From assembly GCA_016787045.1 (NCBI GenBank), contig JAEUVA010000011.1, positions 304,411 to 368,410 of the forward strand: 64,000 nt of DNA, given 5' to 3'. The stretch is from Chitinophagales bacterium (GTDB lineage Bacteria; Bacteroidota; Bacteroidia; Chitinophagales; LD1). A model generated the notes under the pieces. It did not search any database. It saw only the letters and a program-made list of their open reading frames with translations, and had not been told where the DNA came from. The position numbers and the translations under genes were made by a program. Positions 35,065-43,176 of this stretch are shown here, one piece after another (positions within the stretch are counted from its first letter, which is position 1; the number at the start of each line of letters is the position of its first letter).

Positions 35065-35907
35065 GTGGAAATAGGAAAGTATAATGTATTGCAGGTGGTA
35101 CAAGCCACCCCCTTTGGTTTGTTTTTGCGCGATGAAGAAGGCGCAGAAGTGCTGTTGCCTAAAAAACATGTAACCGATGCCATGCAGCCCGGCACATTGG
35201 GCAAAGTGTTTGTGTACTTAGACAATGAAAAGCGACCCATAGCCACTACACTTAAACCGCTTTGTACTGTAGGTGATGTGGCCGTACTGCAGGTGAAGCA
35301 GGTGAACCAAACCGGGGCGTTTTTAGACTGGGGGTTAGATAAAGACCTGCTGCTGCCTTACCGGTTGCAAACTAAGCCCGTGTACGAAGATGACATGGTG
35401 CCCGTACACGTATTTGTGGACCCTGCTTCGGGGCGCATTGTGGCCAGCATGTATGTAAAAAGTGTGTTGACCACCGAACCCCCGCAGTTTAAAGTGAACG
35501 ATGCGGTAGAGGCCGTAGTGGTTGAAGAAACCAGCAACGGCTACAAAGTGGTGCTGAATAATAAATACAGGGGCTTACTATACAAAAGCGAAACTTTTGA
35601 ACCGGTGCAGATAGGTGACAAAAGAACCGTATATGTAAAAAAAGTGCGTGACGATGGTAAAACAGATGTGGCATTGCAGCCACAAGGGTTTAAGGCCGCA
35701 GCCGAGGGGCAAACCGAAAAGCTGATTTTGAAACTATTGCAAACCAAAGGCAAACTGATGCTAAGTGATGCTTCTACGCCCGAAGAAATTCATGAGATAC
35801 TGGGCATGAGCAAGAAAAACTTTAAACGTGCTATAGGTATGCTCTACAAAAAAGGGGTGATAGAAATACACGATAGGTATATCAAAGTAGTGGCCAATAA
35901 GGGCTAG
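35065..35907 (+). CDS. S1-domain RNA-binding protein (CvfB-like), GTG start
   Basis: The protein has tandem S1-type beta barrels (GKYNVLQVVQATPFGLFLRD and VAVLQVKQVNQTGAFLDWGL, plus a third around 145-205) and a C-terminal winged helix (KGKLMLSDASTPEEIHEILG, then KKNFKRAIGMLYKKGVIEI). This is the CvfB/YitL layout, cytoplasmic RNA-binding proteins that influence expression of other genes. The start is GTG at 35065; the upstream gap (34982-35064) serves both this gene and the divergent alkylsulfatase-like gene. A strong hairpin terminator follows. Confidence 0.9.
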   Translation: MEIGKYNVLQVVQATPFGLFLRDEEGAEVLLPKKHVTDAMQPGTLGKVFVYLDNEKRPIATTLKPLCTVGDVAVLQVKQVNQTGAFLDWGLDKDLLLPYRLQTKPVYEDDMVPVHVFVDPASGRIVASMYVKSVLTTEPPQFKVNDAVEAVVVEETSNGYKVVLNNKYRGLLYKSETFEPVQIGDKRTVYVKKVRDDGKTDVALQPQGFKAAAEGQTEKLILKLLQTKGKLMLSDASTPEEIHEILGMSKKNFKRAIGMLYKKGVIEIHDRYIKVVANKG

Positions 35908-35928
35908 AAAGAGTCGGCCAGATAGGAA

Positions 35929-35966
35929 ACAAAAACCCTTGCTTGTTTACAAGCAAGGGTTTTTGT
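35929..35966. terminator. Bidirectional hairpin terminator between cvfB-like gene and tRNA-Phe
   Basis: A perfect 17-bp stem with a 4-base loop (arms 35929-35945 and 35950-35966) has A/T tracts at both ends, so it can end transcription of the S1 gene on the plus strand and of tRNA-Phe on the minus strand. Confidence 0.85.
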
Positions 35967-35969
35967 TTG

Positions 35970-36042
35970 TGGTTTGGGAGGGAATTGAACCCCCGACACA
36001 GGGATTTTCAGTCCCTTGCTCTACCAACTGAGCTACCAAACC
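35970..36042 (-). tRNA. tRNA-Phe (anticodon GAA)
   Basis: A 73-base cloverleaf folds fully: acceptor GGTTTGG/CCAAACC, D arm GCTC/GAGC, anticodon stem AGGGA/TCCCT around CTGAAAA with GAA as the anticodon, and T stem GGGGG/CCCTC with one G-T pair around TTCAATT. The discriminator is A and the CCA end is not encoded. It is transcribed towards the bidirectional terminator. Confidence 0.97.
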
Positions 36043-36090
36043 CATTTTAGGGTCAGCTCATCCCGATTTGTTTCGGGATGCTACCAAACC
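36032..36090. repeat. 11-bp duplication of the tRNA-Phe 5' end around a small palindrome
   Basis: The 11-mer GCTACCAAACC (plus strand), which is the 5' end of the tRNA gene, is repeated exactly at 36032-36042 and 36080-36090. Between the copies lies a hairpin at 36059-36080 with 8-bp arms CATCCCGA and TCGGGATG. The layout resembles a small palindromic insertion with a duplicated target, or a decayed tRNA fragment. Confidence 0.6.
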
Positions 36091-36149
36091 TATTCCCGTT
36101 TAAGGGGCAGCAAATGTAGAATTATCGGGCAGTTTTGCAAAGAGTAGCG

Positions 36150-37115
36150 TTAACTTCTCTTCAAAATACGGAGGGCGTACTTTTTTCTTTCCTTATTGGT
36201 GAGTTTGGCATCGCGCAGCCACGGGTTCAAAATTTTGATGTGTTTATACTTTAAACCGTACTGGGCAGCAAAATCGGCAATACTGCTAATGCTGCTATCT
36301 ACCACCACTGTTTCGTAATTGTAGGGTTGATAGAGTTCTTCCGCTTTTACATCAAAACCGGCTTTTATGGGGTTGCTAAAAATTACCTTCATGGCAATCA
36401 TCCTAAACAGGTAACGCGATGTTTCGGGGTTAAAAAACATTTCGTAATAGTTGTTGGTTTTTTGGTCGGCACAGCGGGCTTTCATGCCAGCAGGGCCCAG
36501 GTTGTAGGCCGCAGCGGCAATGGTCCAGTTGCCCAGTTGCTCATAGCTTTGTTTCAGCATTTTACAGGCGGCAATGCATGCTTTTTCAGAGTGATAGCGC
36601 TCATCTACCTCGCCATCTATTTGCAGGCCGTAAATCTTACCGGTTTCTTTAAGTATTTGCCAAAAACCCACAGCGCCTGCCGGAGAGGTTTCATTTCTAA
36701 AGCCACTTTCAATAAGTGCCAGGTATTTAAAATCGGTAGGCACACCGTTTTCTTTCAAAATTTTTTCGGCTTCGGGGAAGTAGCGGTTGGCGTTTTTCAT
36801 AGCCATGAGCGTGTTGGAGTGCCAATATACATTGAGCTGTAACTCCCGTTCTAAGCGCTCGCGCACATCGGGGTCTTCTAAAGGCACACGCTCACCGGCA
36901 AAGTACAGTTCGCCTTTTATGCTAATAGGTTTGCTGGGCGGAAGCGAGTCAGGGGCATTTATCCATTCAAAGCCAGGGGCTTCGTTTTTGGTGGTCAAAA
37001 AAATGTTTTGCTCCGCTTTTTTGGGTGCAGAAAAAATAGTAGCACAGGTGATGCCCACACCAATAAGCAGCAGCACGCCTGCTAATATCCAATGCTTTTT
37101 TTGTATGTGTATCAT
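36150..37115 (-). CDS. MltD-like lytic murein transglycosylase
   Basis: A membrane segment (about 9-30) anchors a transglycosylase SLT domain (about 100-245) with catalytic Glu136 in ALIESGFRN, GAVGFWQILKETG, and AAAYNLGPAG. The C-terminal 70 residues (VVVDSSISSIADFAAQYGLK, then INPW-like ILNPWL) look like a LysM peptidoglycan-binding motif. It cleaves murein glycan strands in the periplasm, leaving anhydro-muramic ends. It starts 6 bp after the DUF2480 gene stop, so both are probably on one transcript. Confidence 0.92.
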   Translation of the reverse strand: MIHIQKKHWILAGVLLLIGVGITCATIFSAPKKAEQNIFLTTKNEAPGFEWINAPDSLPPSKPISIKGELYFAGERVPLEDPDVRERLERELQLNVYWHSNTLMAMKNANRYFPEAEKILKENGVPTDFKYLALIESGFRNETSPAGAVGFWQILKETGKIYGLQIDGEVDERYHSEKACIAACKMLKQSYEQLGNWTIAAAAYNLGPAGMKARCADQKTNNYYEMFFNPETSRYLFRMIAMKVIFSNPIKAGFDVKAEELYQPYNYETVVVDSSISSIADFAAQYGLKYKHIKILNPWLRDAKLTNKERKKYALRILKRS

Positions 37116-37121
37116 TCTCTA

Positions 37122-37637
37122 CTAAACAGATTTTTTAAATACCGGCACCATGGAGCATGGTTCACCAAAAGATACTGCACGGGCTACTTTGGCTAATTGT
37201 TGAGCTATTTGCACATAGGCAGCTTCAGGCACTTGTCTATCCCCACATCCTTTAACCACCACCCGCTGGTTTTCGTATGGGCTCATGTCTAACCCTGCAA
37301 TATTGCGGTAGAGTAAAATTTCGGCTGCGTGAGCCGGTGGAGCGCAAACCACCTCTTTGGCATAAGCCGCTATTTCTGCGCTGATAATCATGTATGCCCA
37401 CATGGGCACAATAGCGTTGGTAGAACAATAGATAGAAACATATTGCCCGCTGTATTGCTGCCAGTCTGTGGCTTTGATTTGTGCGCGAAACTCCGCTTCT
37501 TTCAGCAGCAGTTCTTTATATAAAAAATCTTTGAGGTCTATGCTGCGTACCTCCTCCGGCTTTGGAAAAAGGTCTTCCAAATCTAAACTGATAATGGCTT
37601 TTTGCGCCACAGTGTTGATGATAGGTTGCACTTCCAT
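37122..37637 (-). CDS. DUF2480 family protein
   Basis: The 171-residue soluble protein matches DUF2480, a family found almost only in Bacteroidota, with the stretches INTVAQKAIISLDLEDLFP, SIDLKDFLYKELLLKEAEFR and VVVKGCGDRQVPEAAYVQI. Its biochemical role is not known. It has no signal peptide and is probably cytoplasmic. It lies 6 bp upstream of the lytic transglycosylase gene on the same strand, and a terminator upstream separates it from the foldase gene. Confidence 0.88.
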   Translation of the reverse strand: MEVQPIINTVAQKAIISLDLEDLFPKPEEVRSIDLKDFLYKELLLKEAEFRAQIKATDWQQYSGQYVSIYCSTNAIVPMWAYMIISAEIAAYAKEVVCAPPAHAAEILLYRNIAGLDMSPYENQRVVVKGCGDRQVPEAAYVQIAQQLAKVARAVSFGEPCSMVPVFKKSV

Positions 37638-37647
37638 ATTATGCAGT

Positions 37648-37680
37648 AAAAATAAAAAGGTCTGACCGAGGCCAGACCTT
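37648..37680 (-). terminator. Rho-independent terminator of the foldase gene
   Basis: Arms AAGGTCTG and CAGACCTT (37657-37664, 37673-37680) form an 8-bp stem. On the minus strand it is followed by TTTTTATTTTT, just past the stop at 37706. Confidence 0.8.
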
Positions 37681-37705
37681 GTAAACTTTTTTTGTGAGCC
37701 GGAGT

Positions 37706-39844
37706 TTAGTTGTTGTAAAACTCAAAACGCCCATCGTTAATGTCGGCCAGCTTCTTTTGTACTTCTTGTGCTAGGCGAGCTTTGCCCGAAACGGTGTTTT
37801 GCAACTGTGCTGCAAACGGGCTGTAGTCGCTAATTTTTTGCGGCTCAGTTACATTAACCGGCTGCACCACATAAACACCCATGTTGCCTTGTACCGGTTT
37901 GCTGAGAGCACCTTTGGCTGCGGCAAAAGCAGCAGCGGCTACGTTGGGTTCATAAGCGCCATTAATGCCGGCATTGTTAAACGATATTGTAGCGGCATCT
38001 TGCACGGGTTTACCTAATTTGCTGGCAAGCCCATCTATGTTTGCAGCACCGGCATCGGTTATTTTTTTAGCTAACAATTCAAACTTCTTTTCTTGTGTAG
38101 CACGGGCAGTTACTAAGTCTTTCACGGCATCTAATTCAGGCACTCCTTTTGGAGAAACGCTCTCTACATAAGCTACAATGTGGCGGTCCATGTTAGAGAT
38201 AGGAGCCGATACATCGCCTTTATTGGCGGTAAACGCCCATTTTACAACAGGGTAGGTGCCTTTCATGCCGGTTACACTGTAGGTTTCTTTGGTAATATCG
38301 GCAGTGCGAACGCTCAGTTTTTTTGCAGCGGCAACAAACTTTTCGGCAGTTTGATTGTCGGCAGCAAAAGCAGCGGCCTTGGCGTAAATGTTGTTTTGTG
38401 TTTCTTGGCTTGGTACAATTTTGCGGGTAAGGTAGGCCACTTGTACACCTTGTTTGCTGGGTTTATCTTCTATGATTTGTACGATGTACCAAGCATTGTC
38501 TTGCTGGCTGGGGTACTTGTAGTATTTGCCTTTGGCCGCACGGTAAAACAAAAAGTTGCTGTATTCTTTTCCGCGCTCTTCGGGTTTCACCCAGCCCGCG
38601 TTGCCGCCCTGCATTTTGGTCAAAGCATCGTCCGAATTCATTACGGCTAACATGCCAAAGTCGGCCTTGAGGGTGTCAATAGCTTTGAATATGCTGTCCA
38701 CCAGTTGAATTTTGGCGTTGGCTTCTTCTTGGCTCTTTAACCCGTTGAATGAAATTTTGATTTCCCGTATTTTCAACGAGTCTGAAATCATTTTACGGTC
38801 GGTAATCTTGGCCAGTTTGTATGAGTTGCCGTCTAAGTATGGGCCAACAATGGTTTTTACCGGCAGGGCAAACAGCGAATCTTTTACAGGTGAAGCCACC
38901 TGATCTTTGTTGTAATACACATCATCAAACGGAGTTTCGGAGTATATTTTTACGAAAATAGAATCATCTGAGGTAGTGGTTTTTGCAGCAAACTCCTCGC
39001 GTTTTTCCTGCAATTCGCGGATGGTGCGGGCGGTATCTGTTTCAGAGGGAACAATATCAAAACTTACGTACTGAATCTTGCGTACTTCTTCATCGCGCTC
39101 AAATATTTTGGCGTTGTTGTCTAAGTATTTTTGCAACTCTGCATCAGTCGGTTTTGCGTCTTCTTCTTTCACGTCAGTATAAGGCAGCATCACGTATTTT
39201 ACATCGGCAGTGCGTGCTTGGTCGTTATAGGCCATTTCAGCCATCCAGTCGGGCACAGTAAGTGCCTTGCTGATGAGGTTTTCGTACTTAATGCGGTATT
39301 GCTCTTTTTTGAGCGAGGTTTCAAAACGCACCCATTGCTTGCGCACGGTACCGGGGGCTACACCCTCTGGGTCGCGGTCAAGGTTATTGATAAACGTTTG
39401 TACGCGGGCGGCTGAAAACTGCCCGGTATTGGGGTCGCGGAAGGTTTGGTCGTTTTTGATGTATGGCGAGGCATTTTCACCCATTACCAGTTCAGTAAGT
39501 TCTGCAGCAGTTACGTTGATGCCCAGTTTCTCATAAATCTTTTTGAAGATAATATCGTTGGCTACATCGCTCCAGGTTTGCTGGCGGATATTGTTGCGCA
39601 TTTCATCGGTTACTTCTTGTCCGCGCATTTGCTCAGCATACATGTCCAAATTTTCGCTTACTTTCTTTTCAAACTCGTCATATTTTACCTGAGTACCGTT
39701 TACGGTGCCCACATAATCTTTGCGGCTGCCAAATACACCGGTTTGGCTATTGGTGGCATCCATAATCAGGAAGCCCACAATAGAAATACCGATAATGAAA
39801 ATTAATAGCCCTGAGCGTTGACGGATTTTACCTATTACTGCCAT
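37706..39844 (-). CDS. PpiD/SurA-like peptidyl-prolyl isomerase (periplasmic foldase)
   Basis: The N-terminus (IGKIRQRSGLLIFIIGISIV) is a cytoplasmic stub plus one membrane helix (about 12-30), as in PpiD. A SurA_N-like chaperone region follows (about 45-170), then parvulin-type repeats in the middle and C-terminal parts (for example KGKYYKYPSQQDNAWYIVQI and GNMGVYVVQPVNV). At 712 residues it is a typical Bacteroidota membrane-anchored folding factor for outer-membrane and secreted proteins. The 195-bp gap 39845-40039 is shared with the divergent DUF2490 gene and shows no clear promoter. Confidence 0.9.
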   Translation of the reverse strand: MAVIGKIRQRSGLLIFIIGISIVGFLIMDATNSQTGVFGSRKDYVGTVNGTQVKYDEFEKKVSENLDMYAEQMRGQEVTDEMRNNIRQQTWSDVANDIIFKKIYEKLGINVTAAELTELVMGENASPYIKNDQTFRDPNTGQFSAARVQTFINNLDRDPEGVAPGTVRKQWVRFETSLKKEQYRIKYENLISKALTVPDWMAEMAYNDQARTADVKYVMLPYTDVKEEDAKPTDAELQKYLDNNAKIFERDEEVRKIQYVSFDIVPSETDTARTIRELQEKREEFAAKTTTSDDSIFVKIYSETPFDDVYYNKDQVASPVKDSLFALPVKTIVGPYLDGNSYKLAKITDRKMISDSLKIREIKISFNGLKSQEEANAKIQLVDSIFKAIDTLKADFGMLAVMNSDDALTKMQGGNAGWVKPEERGKEYSNFLFYRAAKGKYYKYPSQQDNAWYIVQIIEDKPSKQGVQVAYLTRKIVPSQETQNNIYAKAAAFAADNQTAEKFVAAAKKLSVRTADITKETYSVTGMKGTYPVVKWAFTANKGDVSAPISNMDRHIVAYVESVSPKGVPELDAVKDLVTARATQEKKFELLAKKITDAGAANIDGLASKLGKPVQDAATISFNNAGINGAYEPNVAAAAFAAAKGALSKPVQGNMGVYVVQPVNVTEPQKISDYSPFAAQLQNTVSGKARLAQEVQKKLADINDGRFEFYNN

Positions 39845-40039
39845 ACAAATTCAAATTAATATTGGGTGGTTAATGCCTTTTTAAAAAAAGGTTGGCAAAT
39901 AAAGCGGAAAATGCGGGAAAATGAAATGGAATTTGAGGGGCATGTGCCACCAGATGTTACATTGGGTTATTATTGTCTGGTTTAAACAAAAGGTCACTTT
40001 GGTGGTCAATTGTAGTTTTTTCACGCATAAAACAGTCTA

Positions 40040-40804
40040 TTGAGGCACTTATTCTTTATACTTTTTGTAGTTACCCTGTTTAATGTAGCCACTGCACAAG
40101 AGCCGGTGCAAAACAGGCAGCTTTGGCTATGGCTCAAGTTTTCGAAGCAGTTGCCCAAAAACTTTACGGTGGGGGCACAGTACCAAGTGCGGTTGGGGCA
40201 TGATATGAGCACATTTACCGGGCAAAATTTTTATGCCAGCGTGGGGTATCGCATCAACAAGTATTTGTCTTCGCAGTTTACTTACCAGTATTTTACCTCG
40301 TATAAGAGCGATAACCACACGTTTTTTGTGTCGCTGGTTGGTCGCTATCGTGTGCGCAAGTTCACCTTTTTGTACCGAATGGCTTATCAGCGGATACACG
40401 AATATTTTAACCAACGCTATGAGCCGGGCCGAGAGCCGGAAAATGAATGGAGAAACCGGTTAACTATTCGCTACCGTATCAATTCTCAGTTTGATGTTTA
40501 TGGGTTTTGCGAGCCGTACCTCAACTTTAATACCATTAAAAATGCGCAAGGCAGGTACGTAAGCAAGGTGCGAAATCTGGTGGGTGTAGATTGGCATTTT
40601 TATAGGTACAACACGCTTACATTATTTTACATCATGCAGCCCGAGTTTTTTGGCAGCCGGCCACAGCACCAGCACGTGCTGGGCATTGTGTATGATTTTG
40701 AGTTGCCTCGTAAGCCCAATTGGAAAAAATTCTTGCACCCCAGCAAAGGCAAAAAGCCCAGCGATAATGATGAGCGGGATAGCAAAGACCAGCAGTTGTT
40801 TTGA
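40040..40804 (+). CDS. DUF2490 family outer-membrane beta-barrel-like protein, TTG start
   Basis: A signal peptide (about 1-19, ending TAQ) precedes alternating hydrophobic/polar strands typical of a small outer-membrane barrel: LWLWLKFSKQLPKNFTVGAQ, SVGYRINKYLSSQFTYQY, WRNRLTIRYRINSQFDVYG. This is DUF2490, common in Bacteroidota. An in-frame stop at 40028 excludes any upstream ATG, so TTG at 40040 must be the start. The last 35 residues are basic and charged and lie outside the barrel. Function unknown. Confidence 0.85.
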   Translation: MRHLFFILFVVTLFNVATAQEPVQNRQLWLWLKFSKQLPKNFTVGAQYQVRLGHDMSTFTGQNFYASVGYRINKYLSSQFTYQYFTSYKSDNHTFFVSLVGRYRVRKFTFLYRMAYQRIHEYFNQRYEPGREPENEWRNRLTIRYRINSQFDVYGFCEPYLNFNTIKNAQGRYVSKVRNLVGVDWHFYRYNTLTLFYIMQPEFFGSRPQHQHVLGIVYDFELPRKPNWKKFLHPSKGKKPSDNDERDSKDQQLF

Positions 40805-40805
40805 T

Positions 40806-40947
40806 ACACCATGTGTGGTAGCTCATATCGCTGTGTTGGCAGCAATGCCATTTCAGTTTTCCGCAAATAGTTTTCGCCTTTGTTGGTCTTCCCCGTTGCG
40901 TAACCAAACGCCCCCCAAGCCGCTGTTGGGTGTTATCACCAACAACA
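40806..40947 (+). repeat. Half-palindromic element A, attC-like 3' end
   Basis: This non-coding stretch ends in CCAAGCCGCTGTTGGGT (40915-40931), which contains GTTGGGT, a fit to the integron R' core GTTRRRY. A small hairpin, CTGTTGG with CCAACAACAG, lies around it. It shares AACAGC(G/A)G(C/T)TTGG, in opposite orientation, with element B. The rest of the gap up to 41038 shows no gene. Confidence 0.35.
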
Positions 40948-41038
40948 GCAGCCGAGCCAATAAGTAAACCATGTGTTTCATTCTCCACTTGCATAATGGG
41001 TTATCAATCCAAACTCATCTATTCCTGTCAAATAAAAC

Positions 41039-41335
41039 TTGGCCGATGACCATTATTTAATAAAAAAAGGTTGCATCAGATTATTTTTCATTGACAAAAA
41101 TGGACACGAAAAAACAAGGTATGTAATGCTTGACAATCACATAGGAACTGCATTGACAAGTTTCATTTCCCAAAAACCATCAATTGAATTTATAGAGGCA
41201 CTTGACATTGCAGGCTACATCATTATTTTAGCGAAGAATCTTGACGAAGCGACAAAAATTGCAAAGAAGTGCCCTATCTTAAATGGACAAAATACAAGTG
41301 TTGAGATACGGGAAACAGCAACACCAGAAAAATAA
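41039..41335 (+). pseudogene. Chimeric relic: Crp/Fnr effector-domain fragment joined to a YciI-like C-terminus
   Basis: The 98-codon open frame starts at TTG directly after an in-frame stop. Residues 5-55 (YLIKKGCIRLFFIDKNGHEK, then ALTSFISQKPSIEFIEAL) match the middle of a Bacteroidota Crp/Fnr cyclic-nucleotide-binding domain, with neither its beginning nor the DNA-binding domain present. Residues 56-95 (GYIIILAKNLDEATKIAKKC, then PIL and SVEIRE) match the end of a YciI/DGPF-type domain. The junction is at about 41200. The codon style, rich in GAC and AAA, differs from neighbouring genes. It is most likely a fusion of two gene remnants; a small functional protein cannot be excluded. Confidence 0.7.
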
Positions 41336-41344
41336 ACAACGAAC

Positions 41345-41500
41345 CGCTAACAGCAGTTTGGCAAAAGGGCGGGTGTCGTGGTTAATTGAACATTTGTGCT
41401 TCGTATCAAGTGTGGTGCTGGCAGACAGTTTTGTGCTCCGAAATCCGCCACTGACACAAAGCCATAAATGCACAGCACCACCGGCTAATGTATGCTCTAT
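41345..41500 (+). repeat. Half-palindromic element B, attC-like 5' end
   Basis: It begins with CGCTAACAGCAGTTTGG (41345-41361), the mirror of element A, and holds further inverted arms: GTGGTGCTG (about 41411) with CAGCACCAC (about 41473), and GGCGG with CCGCC. Nothing coding is recognised between 41336 and 41563. Confidence 0.35.
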
Positions 41501-41563
41501 GTTTTTTTCACTAACTGCAATGCTATTTTTTAGAGCAGGTGTTTGTGTTAAACAAATTAAAAA

Positions 41564-42433
41564 CTACTTGGTAGCATTTAACGGGCTTATGGTGTATCCC
41601 ATTTTTTTTAGGAGCGCCAGTACTCCATCTATACCCGGCAAGTGCAGTGCGCCAATGGCAACAAACACACTTCCGTTTTTCATCAGCGCGCCTATTCTAT
41701 CGGCCATGCGCTTGTTTCGCTGGGTTATAAGCGCATCATAAAATTTAGGTGGCATGGGGTCGGCATTGTTTAACCGGAGCAGTTCATCTAAATTTTCGCT
41801 CAGATAAAGCGCTAACACCTCATCGCCTTGCGTTTCATTTTTTTGAATGCTGTTGATTTCGCGCAGCAGCAAGTCGGCTTGCTCGGTGTATGTTAGTGAG
41901 TTGAGTGCCAGCAGTTGCTCTTCTACGGTTTCTATACCTACTACTTTTTGCTTGTTCTTCTCCGCTAGTTTTCCGAGATAAAAATCTAAGGGCTCTGTGG
42001 CCGTGCTTCCGCTATCGCTTAACCCCAATGAAGCGGCCTCTATAATACTCATCAACACAATAGGCGCTACATTGTCAAACAGCAAGGCAGGCATTCCTAT
42101 TTGATCATACATCAACGAGTCAAGAAAGAGGTACTCATTTTCGGGCAACATGTTTTTGATGCTGTATCCCTTGCCCATCATCAGTTGAGTAATTAAACTC
42201 ATGTCTAATGTTTCATTAGGGTCCAGCTCCATGGCGTATGTCTTACACTTATTAAAGTGCGGTAACGCTCGGGTTGCTTTGTCTAACACACGGGCATCGG
42301 CTGTGTGCATAGTGCCGAATAGATAACTGGTATCGCGCAGGCCATTGCCGGAAATTTGGTAGAGCAGGGAGTTGGTTTGTGCATTTACTTTGGCAAGCAG
42401 CAACACACAAAACCACAAAAGAAGTTTTTGCAT
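41564..42433 (-). CDS. TraB/GumN family protein, exported
   Basis: A signal peptide (about 1-18, ending VNA before Gln) is followed by the family blocks SYLFGTMHTADAR, ETVEEQLLALNSL, ITQRNKRMADRIGALM and FVAIGALHLPGIDGVLALL. The glutamate and the two GxxH-type motifs are those proposed as active-site residues of this peptidase-like (erythromycin-esterase/ChaN-related) superfamily. It should act in the periplasm. Length (289) is normal. It ends next to element B and diverges from the DUF3109 gene over a 54-bp gap. Confidence 0.9.
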   Translation of the reverse strand: MQKLLLWFCVLLLAKVNAQTNSLLYQISGNGLRDTSYLFGTMHTADARVLDKATRALPHFNKCKTYAMELDPNETLDMSLITQLMMGKGYSIKNMLPENEYLFLDSLMYDQIGMPALLFDNVAPIVLMSIIEAASLGLSDSGSTATEPLDFYLGKLAEKNKQKVVGIETVEEQLLALNSLTYTEQADLLLREINSIQKNETQGDEVLALYLSENLDELLRLNNADPMPPKFYDALITQRNKRMADRIGALMKNGSVFVAIGALHLPGIDGVLALLKKMGYTISPLNATK

Positions 42434-42487
42434 AGAACGAATAACTGAAAATATTTACAACCTTAGTGCCGGTTAAATTTTTTTGAC

Positions 42488-43060
42488 ATGATTGTGATAG
42501 ATGATAAAATTGTAAGTGATGATGTGGTGGAGCAAAAATTTGTGTGCGACCTCAATGCCTGCAAAGGGGAGTGTTGCATTGCCGGAGATTTTGGCGCACC
42601 ATTAGACGAAAGCGAATTGCCTTTTTTAGATGAGGTTTATGAAAAGGTAAAACCCTATCTTACCCCGGAGGGCATCAAGACCATTGAGGAGCAAGGCAAG
42701 TATGTGCATGTAAAAGAAAACAAAGAGTGGTGCACACCGCTCATGAAAGACCAGGGCGGCTGCGCCTGGCTCAATTACGATGAAAATGGAGTAGTAATTT
42801 GTGGCATTGAAAAGGCCTACAACGATGGGGTGATAAACTGGAAAAAACCGGTGAGCTGCCACCTGTACCCCATCCGCATTACCAAACACAAACATTACGA
42901 TGCAGTAAACTATGAGCGCTGGGATATTTGTAAGGCGGCTTGCAAAAATGGCAAAGCCCTTCAGGTGCCCGTTTATCAGTTTGTAAAAGCCGGATTGATT
43001 AGAAAATACGGGGAAGATTTTTGGAATGCCTTAGATGCGTATGTAAAACAGAAGAAGTAA
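42488..43060 (+). CDS. DUF3109 family cysteine-rich protein
   Basis: The protein carries a dense set of cysteines: CDLNACKGECC near the N-terminus, WCTPLM, CAWL, VICGIEKAY, SCHLYPIRI and CKAACKNGKA. This matches DUF3109, a YkgJ-like family thought to bind zinc or an iron-sulfur centre. It is 190 residues, soluble and without a signal peptide. Function is not established. It is the last native-looking gene before the restriction-modification system; the 43061-43176 gap is A/T-rich and empty. Confidence 0.9.
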   Translation: MIVIDDKIVSDDVVEQKFVCDLNACKGECCIAGDFGAPLDESELPFLDEVYEKVKPYLTPEGIKTIEEQGKYVHVKENKEWCTPLMKDQGGCAWLNYDENGVVICGIEKAYNDGVINWKKPVSCHLYPIRITKHKHYDAVNYERWDICKAACKNGKALQVPVYQFVKAGLIRKYGEDFWNALDAYVKQKK

Positions 43061-43176
43061 GGACATTGTGTATTGTTGTATGCAGCGCTTATTGTAATAA
43101 GAACGGAGTAAGTAATGCCTTAGCTTAAATACACGAATAATTTTATGTTTACAATCGTTAAGTTGTAAAGCAGTAA

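Noticed and set aside
40632..40994. Minus-strand open frame of 120 codons over the end of the DUF2490 gene
   Set aside because: It covers the barrel gene on the opposite strand and the attC-like half-palindrome, and its translation resembles no protein.
41039..41335. A functional Crp-type cAMP receptor that might respond to the cyclase at 24444-29516
   Set aside because: The fragment lacks both the start of the nucleotide-binding fold and the DNA-binding domain, so it cannot act as a regulator.
40806..41553. A full, intact integron or insertion sequence
   Set aside because: No integrase or transposase frame exists in the window, and each attC-like element shows only one half of the expected palindrome.
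41283..41741. Plus-strand open frame of 152 codons
   Set aside because: It spans the half-palindromic element and the antisense of the TraB/GumN gene; there is no recognisable domain.
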